A DNA stretch of 64,000 nt, taken from assembly GCF_001640805.2 (NCBI RefSeq), contig NC_066835.1:5168727-5232726 (forward strand), written 5' to 3'. The notes below the pieces were generated by a model. It did not search any database and had not been told where the DNA came from. It saw only the letters and a program-made list of their open reading frames with translations. This DNA comes from Lates calcarifer. Its lineage: Eukaryota; Chordata; Actinopteri; Centropomidae. Shown here piece by piece: positions 23,420 to 36,684 of this stretch (the stretch's first letter is position 1; every line of letters begins with the position of its first letter). The translations under genes and the position numbers were made by a program.

Positions 23420-24060
23420 TATAAACTCATTTGAACTTGCTCCTTTTAATACCCTTATTGCACAACATAGACAGATTTCATAAAACTTAACTTTCACCAC
23501 TTTCTCGCCCCGAGGCTTCGTGCCATCTCTCGCCTCCTCTCCTTTTCTTTGAGCAATTAAAAGAGTTAGCCTTGCGAGAAGGCTGTTGAGCGGCAGTTCG
23601 TTTGTATGCCTCACCAGACAATAGCCACTCTCAGTCACTTTAGCAGAGGCACGACGCGCGGTTGGCCCAGACAAAGGAGGGAAAAGACAAAGTGAGAGAA
23701 AGCGCTAGAAGTTTGTATCAACAGAGAGATGAATGCCGCCTGTAACACACTCATCATCATATCTGATGCAGACAGAATCATTCTCAAGACTGAAATGGTA
23801 GGTGGAAGGTGTGTGTGTGCGTGTGTGTGCACGCCTGTGTGCATCTACCCCCCTAATAACTGATTCCGATCACTGCCCCAGCATTGTCTTGTAGCTGCCT
23901 CTCGAGAAATAAAGCAGGAAAGATAAAAAATGATGGCAGAGAGAGGAATCCTAATTAATTGTGATGAATATGCAGATTGGGTTGAATCCTCTGGATAGCC
24001 GGCTCTTTTCACCACGATCTGCTTCAATATTTAGACAGAGCTTAGGGACAAAGACAAGTC
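23420..24060. promoter_or_regulatory. Complex non-coding island, possible conserved enhancer
   Basis: Apart from one short GT run (23812-23830), this is balanced-composition sequence with homeodomain-type motifs, for example GAGCAATTAAAAG (23551-23563) and CTAATTAATTGTGATGAATATG (23951-23972), and no supported coding frame. Such composition in an otherwise microsatellite-laden desert is what conserved elements near developmental genes look like. Untested. Confidence 0.3.
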
Positions 24061-24775
24061 TACGCCGAGAATACAATCACCCTCAATTTAACTTCACTGT
24101 TAGTCCTCGGACTTGTGTATACGAGTGTGTATGCCTTCCGTATTTATGCCAGTGCCTGTCTGTCTCCTCTGCTCCTTTATCCACTGCAAACATTTCCATC
24201 TGAGTCTAATACTGAGTCTTCTCACTTTTTATTTGGTCCGTCTTACAACTACAAACAGACGTTTTTAACTAACCTCTGTTAGAGTATTCGCTGAATTTTG
24301 TTTTTATACCAGAGCAATATCTCTGTGTGAGGTATTTATTAGTAAAACACACGTAACACCTGACACCAGAGCTTAGAGTGTCGGAATGGCCAACAGCAAC
24401 AGGTCGCTCCACCCTCCATTTCTATCATGTCTCTACTTCCATCGCAATCAGTTTTATGGTTAGGTCATTTTAAGACAAGACTTGACTGTAAAGGTTACAG
24501 CCTGCTGCATTGTTGCCCCGGCATTGCACTGTGTGTAAACTGCTAAAGCTGCTTAGAAAAAAGTGTCAGGGTCTCAACAGATACACTGACTCATTGACTT
24601 TTAGGTCAAGTTTGTGTGTGATCAGATACTTGAAGAATGTAGAATGAAAGTAGAAAGATGAGCAAAACATGAATAAAGGGGATTATGTGACATCACACTG
24701 AGCCTTCACCAAATAAGGTGATGCAAATATTAACAGCAGAGAGTATGAGATGCAGGTATACTTGGCACCAGGTTT

Positions 24776-25061
24776 ACAAATTGAAACTTTGACCAAATGA
24801 TGGTGTTAGATGAACAGTTAGAAGATCACCAAAAATCTTATCATTCCTCATGAAGGCACCAAACTGCACAGCTGTACAACCAAAAGCTGTCAAGACATTC
24901 CACTAAAAGCCTAAAATTACAACCTGCTGGTTGAGCTAGGGGAAAAATGATGCGATCACCAAAGTCGTTAGGATGCATCCTCAGTGGACCATGAATATCT
25001 GGACCAAATTCTATGTAATAGTTGTTCAGTCTGGACCAACATGCTGGACTAACAGATAATG
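24776..25061 (+). repeat. Dispersed fish repeat, GGACCATGAAT family (copy 1)
   Basis: Ordered blocks GAAACTTTGACC, ATGATGGTGTTAGATGA, GATCACCAAAGTCGTTAGGA, ATCCTCAGTGGACCATGAAT and AATAGTTGTTCAGTCTGGACC match a repeat that is very common in perch-like fishes. A second copy lies at 55645-55960. Both copies are diverged. Confidence 0.7.
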
Positions 25062-25069
25062 CTAAAAAA

Positions 25070-27230
25070 TACACTTCCAAGACATTTTTGTAGTGGAAAC
25101 AGAGCATCCAGATGTTGCGCTAATGACAGTCAGAACTGTTTTGATGTAATGTTTTCCATCCATGTAATGCTCATTCTGTTTTGCATGCAACACAAAAATA
25201 TAGATTGTACAGTTGTTTTGAACCACTTACTCATGGTCATTTTCGGTAAGCACAGATGACAGCTCTGCAGACTTCCAGTTAGGTCATTAACAACAACGTG
25301 TGAATCAGAAACAAACATTTACACTGCAGTGTCCATGTTATAACAATCGGAGACCATTTCCACCCAGTGTTTCATTGTGACGCACACAAGTTCTGAGCTG
25401 AGATGAGACAGGCATCTGGGTTCCCGCTGAAGTTTCAGGTTCACTGCATGTACACTTTGTGCTGTCTTTTCGCCAAAGCAAATCTCTCAACCAATACCTC
25501 ACATTTACTTTGATTACATCTGTGAATCAAACTGTGGTCTAGCCAACAGGCAAACTGAAGGCAGAACACTTCTGGCAGCTGTGATCCATAAAAGGAAAAG
25601 GAAATTAAAGCTACATTTTATGAAATGACTGTTAATTTGCCTTTGTTTTATGAGAGTCAGTCCTAATACTTACACAGCATTTGTTTTATCTTTTATGAAA
25701 AACAACTATAGAACTCTAGATACTCACAGATATAATGTGATAAAACTAAGGAAAACTAAGTTTTAAAAAAATGACAAAAATGAACAAAACTCGTCTGTCA
25801 CGCTGGAAAGATGCCTTACCACTGACCATTGTAGAGTAATGGAAAGTTGAGAAAAGAGATGAGGTATCAAAAAAATTCTTTGCGGTCAGTACAGGACTGA
25901 GACTCAGCCTTTCTTCTTTCATCATCTACTTGCCATTCTCCTTTTCATATTTCAATTTTTCCATTTTTTCCCTTTATCATTCCCATTTCTGCCGATACAG
26001 ACTGACTTCATCCTGACAGACATAATGAGGTGCATGTTTATGTATGTGTGTGTGGTGTGTGTGTGGTGTGTGTGTGTGCACGCGCACGGATGTACTCTAT
26101 ATGTGCTTGCACACGGACGTGACTGCAGCAAAGGGTGAGTCATGTTAATGTCTGGAAGCCGTGTGGTGATCTCTGAACCACAGGCTGGCCGACAAGAGGC
26201 AGCCAAACAGTTGGTCATCTGGTGTGGGCTGAGATATCGCAGCCTGGGTGTAAAACTGTGTGTTTGTGTGAGTGTCTATGAGAGCGAGCCTGTGTGAGTG
26301 AGAGACATGCAGAGCCACAAGGGAGACTACTTGGACCAGCCACCTGTGTACAGAAAGCATTGGGAGTTATGGATCCCATTCCAGGCACGATGCTAAGATA
26401 AAAAATGTCAAATGTTGAATGGACTCTGACATGAAAATGGACACAATGCAATCATTTAGCAATAAGGTGAGGTTATGTAAGTGACACGTAATCAGGGATG
26501 CAGCAGTGTGTATAACCCTTTAAAAGAAGTAATTCATATACTTAAACATCTAAATCTTAGTTTTGCTATGCTCTTACAAAGATGTGATGTGGCTCCTCAG
26601 GTCTTTTAGGTTCCACTGTTCTTAATTAGCCTCAGTCTACACAGTGTTCCTTAAATCTGTTGCCAGCTAATGTTAACTTGCCCCAAATGGCAGCAATCTA
26701 TTTAACTTTTTCCCCAGTTCCAGCCAAATCATTATCTAATGTAGGTGATCTAACATTATAAAGAACACTGGTTGGATAACAGTAATAAATAGTAGCTCTT
26801 CTGTGCCATGCTCTTGGTTTTGTAAGGTTATTGATAGTATGGTTGGCAGGTTCCACCAACATTTAACAGTATTATTGTCAGTTGATTGATTTTTGTCTGT
26901 GTAACTATTATTAGTTATGTTAGTCAACAATAGATTTGTTTAACCAGCTATATCTTCTAAGCTATATGTTCTAAAAAATATTCTAATCTCTATATTTCAA
27001 ATAAATTATGTAGATGTTGTAGGCAACACTGTGGCAGCATCTCATAGCAAAGATTTCACAGATGCAGTTGGAGTGTTAAAAATGTTTCTTTTAAGTAAAT
27101 GAGAAAGTAAATAAGGTCATTTGAGCTAGACTAACATAGTTACAGAGCAAAAAGTACATGACTGGAAACTGGAAACATGGTACTTTAATTAGTGCTGGTC
27201 AAAATGAGTGTGGAAGTCATTTGTGTAATG
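25070..27230. other. Non-coding stretch
   Basis: AT-rich sequence with an imperfect GT run (26045-26080) that contains TGCACGCGCACG. No exon, named repeat or clear regulatory cluster. Confidence 0.4.
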
Positions 27231-27239
27231 TGAAAGGTG

Positions 27240-27460
27240 TCACTTTCAGTAACAAACCCACAGAGAGTATAGTTCTGCTCAGCTCTTAGCTTCAGCTTAT
27301 TATAGTTTTTCAGCGTATTGTTTTGGTTTTCTGGCCCAGACCTTCACTGTTTTGATTCAGTGTGACAGCTCTCAGTAGCATCACTGCCAGACACAGCAGG
27401 TAGTTGTGTCCAGTGATAAAAATCAAAAGGAGAATACTGGATTGGCCACATAGCCAAAAA
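27240..27460 (+). repeat. Dispersed repeat sharing a TTTTCTGGCCCA core (copy 1)
   Basis: A 22-bp segment (27317-27338) is identical to 60713-60734, and similarity continues through TTCACTGTTTTGATTCAGT versus TTTACTTTTTTGGTTCAGT. This marks two copies of one dispersed family. Limits are approximate. Confidence 0.65.
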
Positions 27461-29118
27461 CTGGAAAATATAAATCCAGATAAATTCAAAATTTTGCCAA
27501 TAAGTTCATCATATCAAATTAATCAATGATAATAGTCCAGCACTGCCCTGAAGAGGCCAAAACATCAGTCACTGCAGGTTTAAAGATGTTATTTCAAATT
27601 TAGTTTCAAGTTAAAGAATTTTAGCCCTAGACTGACTATGTCTTCAGGTTGTTCCTGCTTATTACAGTTTATATCAAGTAATCAGCAACTGCATCAGGTG
27701 CCATTTTTAGATGAATCCTGTCTTTCCTGAAACGTGTCCATAAACACACAAAATCACTCTGCGACTGACTGAATAAAAAATTAGCTGGCGGGGTTTCTTG
27801 TTAAATATGCAGCTTTACAGGGTGTGGAAACAAACACTGAAGGACCCGACACTTCTGTTGTTCATTCAAACTGTGTGTTTGTGTGTTAAATGTGGATTTC
27901 TGCTTTTGAGCCCTTTGATGTAATTATGTCTTTTCCCTTAGGCCTCCCAATCTGTTTTTCATCATCATTATGCTTTTCAGTAATGAGCATTCCCTTTCTT
28001 TTGAATAAAGGAAAACATGCAATTCCACACAATGGAATATTTAGTAGTGTTATGTGTCCTTGGATGGGTTTGCTCTCTTTTGCTGGAAAGTGCGAATACA
28101 GTTCATTGTGTATCTGTGTGTGTGTGTGTGTGTGTGTGAGGGATGAGGCACAGCAGGGGGTTAAGACCTGAGATGGAGTGAGTCTTGTTGTCCTCCCTGA
28201 ATTATTTAGCACATGGGGGAGTATGTGAGTGAACGCTAACCCCCAGCTACCGGGGGAGACCACAGACCAGAGTGCACTGTTTGTGTGAGCGCACGTGATG
28301 CTTTCATATAACGTATGGCTTAGCAGCGTTGTCTTCGTGAGTCACACAGTTTACGATAAGAGCACGTACAGAAGTGTCTAGACTGAGTCCAGAGAGACTG
28401 ACCAAAAGCTCATTTGGCCTCACTTTGCACTCTTTAATCCTGTCATCAGTTTCTCTGAATTTGACTGAGGGAGCAAAGAAGCAAATATAAAAAAAAAAAA
28501 AGGGGGGGGGGGGGGTACAAGAGAGTATGATCTTTTCTGGTAAAGCCTCTTATGGAGCTGTGGGTTAACACTCCTGTCAAGTGATTTGTGTGTTTTGTTT
28601 TCTTTGAAATGTCCTCACGAGGATACAAAGATGAAGGAAATCTTTTAAAGTGGAGACTGTTATTGTAAAATGTTTTCTTTAGGGTTATGACTTGGCTTTG
28701 GAGTGAAAGGATTTGGTTAGTCTAGGTTACTGGACCAGGAATGAATGTAAGCCAATGGAAAGTCCTCGCAGGCACGGTGATACAAACGTGTGTTTTTGCA
28801 TTTATTCCACAGTGTTGGAAGTCCCTGAACTTGTGAACTCTCATTCTAACCTCAGGCCCAGAGGCACAAAACACTCACATGAACACACACACACACACAC
28901 ACACGTACCCCTCAACACCCCTAAGGCTCCCTGCAGGTATCCAGTGGAGCTGTGAATGTTTATACTTATACTATATTTATTCACCTTTACACTCATTATA
29001 CCAACATGACCCACAGTCTGCTTACTTTTTCACCTTCATCATGCGGTTTCGGCGTGACACTCATATTTGAAATGTTTTTTCGTGTCATTTCCTGTCCTCT
29101 CTCTTCCTCTCATCCCAA

Positions 29119-29150
<32 letters not shown>

Positions 29151-29914
29151 GTCTCTCTGTCTCTGTCCTTATGCCCGGCTACTAACCCACCCACCCAACA
29201 TGTTGGCATACAAACACTGTTTTTAGAAAGCAAAACAACCCGTGGAATATGACTGGAATATGGAAACGCTTAATCTCTCTGGGTGGATGAGTATCAAATC
29301 CCCCTGGCAAACGGTTGAGGCAGAGAGAGAGAGAGAGAGAGAAATAGAGAGAGAGAAATATATATAGAGAGAGAGACTGTGGAGGAACACTGTGTTCATT
29401 TTGCCAAGGCCAGATGGTGAGGGCAGCTTTGGTGCTGCACGGCATCTCTGCCTGTCAGGCCATGACACACAAATACACAAACAGACACGATTACCTCAGC
29501 CTGTTTGTACAGCAGCGGTCTTCTGTGTGCGGTGGCCTAAGCGAGTCAGACTTATTAGATTAATCTTTTATTTGTCTCTGTGCCGTTATCACTGTTTTTC
29601 ATCTCAATGTGTTGCTGGGATTAAGAGGCAGCTTCTGGTTTGCATTCTCCCTGTTTGGATAGTTTGTAATCTGTTTCTGTCTGTGTATGTGTGTATGTTT
29701 CAAGGCTGAAGAGAGTACAAGTATATCCCAAAGTACTACTGTGTTGAAATTTTTCTTAGGTAGCACTGTACTTGTTTAGAAATGAATTTGAGTAAAACTA
29801 ATTGTGGCTCATTATAAAGTGTTTATAACAGAGGCTAGCAGTTACTACACAAACTTTCCCATACAGAGAGACAGCATCACACATTTTTAAGTCTCCACGC
29901 TGGTGACTGCTGTG
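27461..29914. other. Non-coding stretch rich in microsatellites
   Basis: Holds (GT)12 at 28115-28138, an A/G homopolymer junction at 28489-28515, a CA run at 28885-28904, CT at 29119-29144 and GA at 29322-29375. The complex patch 28270-28380 may be regulatory. No exon supported. Confidence 0.5.
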
Positions 29915-30235
29915 GACAGAGGTATGTTTTCAGGTTGTCCGTCCATCTGTCTGTCCCATTATCATAAACACAATATCTCAGAAAAGCTTTGAAGGAATTT
30001 CTTTAGATTTGGTACAGGCAATGATTTTGATGGCCAAAGGTCAAAGGTCAAGGTTACAGTGACTCACATACTACGAACATGATATCAGGAACACCTGGAT
30101 GGAATTTCACTTCATCTGGCACAAACATTCACTTTGGGCTCAAGAGTAACCTGATTTGGTGGTCAAAGTTCAAAGGTCACTGCAGCCTCACACAGCAAGT
30201 TTTTGGCCTTGTGAATGCAACAGTAATGTTATCTT
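29915..30235 (+). repeat. Dispersed fish repeat with AGGTCA direct repeats
   Basis: Starts with a TTTTCAGGTTGTCCGTCCAT motif, then ATATCTCAGAAAAGC, a GGAATTTCTTTAGATTTGG block and two internal versions of a GGTCAAAGGTCA-type block (30033-30056 and 30160-30180). From memory this is one of the most abundant percomorph repeats. It carries a perfect DR1 (AGGTCAAAGGTCA, 30038-30050). Confidence 0.7.
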
Positions 30236-30239
30236 GCAT

Positions 30240-32170
30240 ATCACAGGAGTTGCTGGAGTACCTAACCTGTTTAGCTTGTTTGTGTTATTGTGTGGTACTT
30301 TTACTTATGTAAAGGATAAGGATACTTCTTCCACCACTGAAAGTTGCACAGTAACACTAACTAACTAACCAATTGAGGCAGCAGTATGCCAGAAGCCCCT
30401 GTGTTCTGTGAGGTAAAATTTGTGTTTTTGTCAATGGAGTCCTGTAGCGATATATAGTGATTTTTCTGTTTAAATAAAAAGGATCTTACTCTTTAATAAA
30501 AAATGTTTATCTCTGCAGGGGTCCTATCCATGTCCTAATGTTGTCAAACACTAATAATAACAATCTGAGCCTGTCAGTGGCAAAAACAAACGATTTAGTG
30601 GACTTATTTGATGAAAACTGAAGCGTTGGATTACATAGCAGCATCTGTTCACGGTGGCCGGGTACACCGTTGTTGTTTAATTATTTAGCATCCTGCATCT
30701 TTGTTGTTTCGCCTCTTTGATTTTTGGATTCTACTAACATGAGACAACATCCACTAGCAGGTTTAAATCAAGAAACAAAAACTAGAAGAGCTACATGTGT
30801 TTTTAAATAAGTACATCTTCTAAATGGTAGTCCAAATATATGACAAGATCAACTGAGCATTGCACTGTCTTTCAGCAGCACCCAAAAATTTGCTTAGTTA
30901 CACCACAACCTTTTGTCCACAAAGGACGAGAAATTGAACAGCATTTTGACTGTTTATTGTAGATATGTGGCCCTGCTTGTGTGCTGTATTGTGGTGTCAT
31001 GTCTGCAATATTCACTGTGTCAAGTTGAAATCAGTTTATTTGCATGGAGTCACAGCCCCTTTCTCAAACTGGGCATTTTAGCTAGCACAGGCAAGTAGGA
31101 GTTAATTAACTTGTCCTAATAGAAATATGTTATATTGAGACAGTTAAGTGTATCAGTATTAAGTTTTAGTCAAACCAAATTAATCAAGGAAAAAAATGAT
31201 CATTGCTGGGTTCAACAGGAAATCTGTTTTAACAGCCTTTGTTTACATAGCAGTCTGCCCTGCACCAAAACTAATTAATATGTCCCCAAAGGTCAAGTGT
31301 GGCCAGCTAACATTGCTTCCAGGTAATGAAAAAGAAAAGTGCATCTCTGTTCAGTTGGATTAAATTTTGCATGTGTAAATTTGAATAAAGTTAACTAAAT
31401 TTTAACTTTGCCCCATGTCTTTTCCAATTGTACTGATAATATTTGCTTAGCTTGTTTAGTAGCATATGAACTGTGTAAAAACTGTGTCATTCTCTTTGTG
31501 TGAATTTCATCCATAGACTTATGATACTCTTATTTACAGAATAAAGACAAACACATACAGTATAATATGTATCAACCTATAATAATTACTGCTGCTGTTT
31601 AACATGCTTCTTTCAAAAGACAGAGGACAAAGAAACAAGCGGACAGAAGTACATGGCCACGTTTGGTGCTGAACACCTAGAGGAGTTAATGAGAGCCAAG
31701 CACTAAACTCAAGATGATATAGTAAATAGTCTTTTATTTGTGTCTGGCTTTTTTTTTCTTTCTTTCTTTTTTTTTTTTTTTTTTTTTTTTTTTGCTTAGG
31801 CCAACTTTGTGGGTGACCTGTATAACCTACTGATCTGAACTAACTTTTTACTACCTTGCTCAAGAGCAGCTCAGCAGTATTTATTGATTCACTTCAATTC
31901 CCTAGATTTCCTCCCAGGTCCAAACATGGCATCCAGCAACTGTTGAGTCAGAAATGCTCTTCTCTGACCTTTCCAAGTCCTCATCTGCTCCCAAGCCAAC
32001 ATCATTTGCTCATACGATTGTCTACCCTCATTATCTTCAGTGTAACGATGTGGAGGCAAGACACACTACATGTCAAACAAAACTGCCAGCAGCCATATAA
32101 AATAATTCACCCCGTTTCACCCCTACCACCATTTTACAGCTTTTTGTGACACTTGACTGTCACTTCGATT
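30240..32170. other. Non-coding stretch with a long T run
   Basis: AT-rich; T-rich homopolymer with TTTC interruptions at 31749-31793. No supportable exon. Confidence 0.45.
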
Positions 32171-32173
32171 CAG

Positions 32174-32279
32174 GAGGAAGAGGCTAAATTGGCTCGAACA
32201 ATAAATAAACTACGCCGTACCAGATTCCCCCCATTCACCATGGGGCTACGGAGAAACCCACAGTACGCACTGACCCAGG
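32174..32279 (+). other. Candidate 106-nt coding exon, product unknown
   Basis: The acceptor is cacttcgattcag ending at 32173 with a moderate pyrimidine tract upstream, and a possible donor AGG-gtgact follows at 32280. The frame is open for 45 codons to a TAG at 32309. It begins EEEAKLARTINKLRR and continues with FTMGLRRNPQYAL, a varied, charged sequence with protein-like composition rather than a low-complexity chance frame. I do not recognise the family. It may be an exon of an unidentified gene, a decayed coding remnant, or chance. Confidence 0.3.
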
Positions 32280-32311
32280 GTGACTTACGCGGAATGCAGT
32301 GTCGTTTCTAG

Positions 32312-35300
32312 GAATGCAGCTCTGAGCGTCAGTGCTGACGCTCTCACATGGTATATGTTAAGGGTGTATGTATGGAGGGCAAAAAGTATTTATCAACACA
32401 ACACAGGCGGGCATTGTTGGGGCTGTCCTGATGGAAAAAGTGCACATTATTGTGGCCCACGAGATGTTTGATTCCTGTTTCTGAGAAGCATGTGAAAGAT
32501 TTACAAAATCAAATGAAACAATTCCAAAATAAAGGCTTTAAAGGTTAATACTCTTGCCTGCCCTCAGTCACCATTCAGCCAGTGACACTAGGTGTTGTAT
32601 TTTCTATTCACTCTCTACTTTCTTGTGTATTCTTGACTTTATTGTCAAAAGGATTTCGTGTTTTTATCTCTGCTTTTAGGAAACAGTGTGTCCTTGCTGG
32701 GATAAAGTTGGGGGTGAATACTCAGCCTTGCCTGTTGTTCCTCGCTGCATTCTTGTTCAGCTTTGTTAGCTTGACAAAGAGTCTCTGTGGCCCTGACAGT
32801 TAAATAGATATTATTTGTAATTCCTTGGCATCAAAACACTGTTCATTCTGCAGAGGTAGATATTGTCTGGTCCACTCACGTCCTTGTGTGAAGTGTTGTG
32901 TGTATGTTTGTGTGTGTTGTTGTATTTGGAAGGCTCTTATCTGTTTTGTCTCTTATTCCCACTGTATTTCTGGTGTGTTTAATCAGCACTTGACCCTGCT
33001 TGCACTGGAGCAGCCACTGTAAAAACACACTTTGCCATTCTCCCTTCTCCCCTCTCCCACTAATGCACTTCTAAAGCTTGGGCTTCCTCACCCATTTTTA
33101 CAGTAGATAAAAGCGCTTTCATCCCATCTGAGGTATCTGGCACTTCTAGTGCAAAATAATGTCCAGGCTTGTATGAAAAACAGCAGGGGTCTATAGGTCT
33201 GCCTGCAAATGCATATTAAAGCTCAAAAATAGCTGGGCTCATTGCCATTCCAGACTGATAAGACTAGGCCCAGAGCAGCACGGAGCAGGGAGAGACAGAA
33301 CCAGCATGGGGACAGAGCCAAGGTCGGCTCAGGATACACACACGAGGAGGTCGATGATCCAGCCCAGGTGACCTCACTTTGACCCAAAGAGTTTATAGCC
33401 AGGAGGGGAAAAGTGCTGCGAGTGTGTGTGAGTGTGTGTGTTGTACAGTAAAAATTGTGTTTGCTCCAAGTGTCTGTGTTTATGTATGTCTGAAAGATTT
33501 TTCTTCTGTGTTGAACTTGGCCTCAGACATAGCTGGATGTAAACTAATGTGCTATTGTGAGTTCTAATCCTCATTCTTAAGGTCATAGTGTTGCTGTAGT
33601 ATTTTAACTGTAACAACATCGAAGTAGACATGCAGACACCATGAAAAGCAAATAAGAGGGAGACCATGCCAGGATGACTTATGCTTTGTGCATCATGCAG
33701 AGCCAAGATGAGAATGATTGGAAGAGAATCAAAACCTTTTTTTAGTCTAAATGATATTTCTAACCAACATTACTATTTAGATTGCAGTTATTGCTCATAA
33801 ATGAAACTTTACTACTGTACTGTACTTGTGAACTGTATGGTACTGAACATAAGTTTGTGTCAAGCATAACCACAAACTTGCTACATTTACACTACACTTG
33901 CTACACTTGACACATTATCTGATAAAACACATTTGTTTGTTGAGTTCTTTAGCTTCATGTAAGTAGTTTTAGTGGCCAGTTTTGAAAAGAAAAACTAAAC
34001 TTTTTAGCCTACATGTAGTAAGATATTATTGCTGGTGTACTTGGTAATACTCAATATATCCTAGCATTATACTGGCATTATGTTTATGTTATGTGGTGTG
34101 ATAATGCTATTACATTAGTGCAAGCGCTACATAGTTGTGTTATGATTGTACAAACTGCTGCTAACAATTGCCACTGTAACTAAAAATCTGACTGCCTTGC
34201 TTATGATTGTAGAAGACCTGATTTAAAAGTATAAATGTGATAAGCCTAAAACAATGAAATAATGCACTTCACTGGAAATTTTGTACTAGCGTTCACTATC
34301 CACAAACTATTTGCTATTTACTGCTAGCTTTCTTGCTAGCTAACATGCTGTTAGCATGGTAACATGCTGTTAGCTAGTTGTCTGAAAATGATGTGATGTG
34401 ATTAGTTAGATCTTTTATCTAGATGACAACCCATCTCTCTGCTGGTCAATTTGAACATCATTTCAAACATCAACGTTCTCTCTTAAGGGAAACCACCTGG
34501 CACTATCATGCAGAGAGCAAATTAGCAATACAGTCGCCAAGAGTTGGGTCAATTCCTGGAGTTAATGTTAATTAGCTGCAGTTGAGAAAATTTGTTGGCC
34601 ACAGTTCACCTCACAGCTTGTTAAGACATTGTTAATGATGTAAGTTACTCCCTAATTAAAATTCTGGATTTAGCTATTTAAAAATAGCGCTTTCTCAAAT
34701 CGCGATTTTGACATAAAACTGTTAATCATTCAGCTCTTATTGGCCCTTTTTACTGTTGATATATCACAGTAGGAAAATCACATTTTACTGGTAGCATTAA
34801 TGATGGCTCTGCTCTGTTCAAGTGTCCCAGTCAGCCATGACAGTGTGACAGTGAGCTAATGTGTATGATAGCAGGACCCTGAAACTGAAACAGCTAATTT
34901 GAATTTATCCATCGTTAATTTTATCATTTACATCTGTGCTTTTTCCTGCTGTGATATGTCAAGGTGTCCTCCTAAACAGCATATCGTTTTCACTTTAATA
35001 GAATCAATGTAAAATTATAAAGTCAAATGCAGGCTAATAATGGTAATGATATCCATATATTTTATACTGACCATGTTTCAGTTTCTTCTCTGAATATGTT
35101 CCATCCTTTCTTGATGTTGTATTGTTAGTTGTCAGTTGTCTTTATGTACATTTCATTTTTCAGCTGTGTTTTCAGATTATTGGATAGTTCAAAAACTTCA
35201 CTCTCCCCAGAAGCATTTTGAAAATATACTATTCCCTCAGCACCCCAAAACTTGACTTTGTGTTTCAACTCAAAAATGATTTCATGTCATTTCATTTCCA

Positions 35301-35339
35301 ACTCTTTACATTTATTTTTAAGTTCTAATCTGCATTTGA
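32312..35339. other. Non-coding stretch
   Basis: Mostly AT-rich. At 34341-34374 the 15-mer TAACATGCTGTTAGC occurs twice within 34 bp, a scrap resembling the TTAGCATGCTAACA part of the GGACCATGAAT repeat family. No exon recognised. Confidence 0.45.
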
Positions 35340-35860
35340 CGAAGCCATGGGGTGACGATGTACCTTGCAGCGATTCCCGTCGGTTAAAAGATAAGCTGTG
35401 ACCTGCCTTAATTACACTGTGTTAACTCCTGAGGTGAAAGTGTTAATGAATCACTTTAGAGCACAGTACACTGCATGCTGAGCTGAAGTTAAAAAATAAC
35501 AGAGAGACACTGGTAAATTATCCAGCAAGTCAAATATCAAATAATCCATCTCTGTGTTTGTTCTCAGGCTTGCTGATTTTATGTTCCTTCAGACTTGCAT
35601 TATGTTCACTATAAATGTCAGTGCTGCATCAGAATGCTAATTTCAAACTTACACATGTTGACATCTCGCTGTATTTCCAGATAAGATGCCCCCATGGTAA
35701 TTTACCTGGCAATATAAGCAGCAGTACCGTATATTCAGAGTGATCCTTTGATTTAATTTGCAGCCAGATTGATTGAACATAGCCTCAGGTCTGTGCCTGG
35801 CCCCTGCATAAACAGACCCAGTCTGTGTTATGTTTAATTCAGAGTCCTTCCACTGGAAGG
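35340..35860. promoter_or_regulatory. Complex non-coding island, possible conserved enhancer
   Basis: Microsatellite-free sequence with clustered motifs: TTAATTA (35408-35414), AGGTGAAAGTGTTAATGA (35433-35450, T-box-half-site-like) and, after a gap, AGATAAGATG (GATA-type, about 35680). No supported reading frame. Conservation untested. Confidence 0.3.
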
Positions 35861-36132
35861 GAACCAAACTGATCAGGACTTGTTTACTCTCTCTGGCCCC
35901 ACCAAGCCCTGGCCTACTTTTAACAACTTCAGTGCACTTAAAATGGAGTCAAGTGTATGTTTGCATGTGTGTGTTTGTGTAACTGACTTCATGCTGCATG
36001 TGTGTGTGTGCAACAAATTAGCCTTGCATGTATAATGCAGAACTCCTCAGCTATAGATCCATATATTGTCAGGCTTGGGGGAGTGAGATATTTTTAGCCG
36101 CATGCTCTCTGAGACCTGGCTCTGCTGCCTCC

Positions 36133-36133
<1 letters not shown>

Positions 36134-36207
<74 letters not shown>
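36134..36207. repeat. Compound GT/GA microsatellite
   Basis: About 18 GT units run directly into about 18 GA units. Confidence 0.98.
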
Positions 36208-36210
<3 letters not shown>

Positions 36211-36632
36211 GTGTGAGTGAGTGAGAGACTGGTTAAATTTACTTATATGTGTGGAAGATATATAGCCTTGCAGTATGACCTCTTTTGGCTCTGAGATCTC
36301 CATCACTCAGGAAGACTTAGAACTTGTGGCAGATAAGAAGCAGCTATGCACTTGATGACTTATAAAATGGGCTGATAACAAGCCTGTACAGATTCAAGAT
36401 GTTCAGCTTTAATGCTTTAACTGAGCAAGTCTTTATCAGTCTTTGCCTTTATGAAATTATGGCAGAGCCGGTCTGTGTTAAAAGTACAATTATATAACTA
36501 AATGCACATATATGCTGAAGTCCCATCTGTCTCTCAGAACGTCGTCTCAGTCAAGCAGTGAATCACATACACAGATACACAGCCATTTAACCACAGATTT
36601 AATGGGCAGACTTCTGGACAAAATCTCTGAAG

Positions 36633-36651
36633 GTGTGTGTGTCTGTATGTG

Positions 36652-36684
<33 letters not shown>

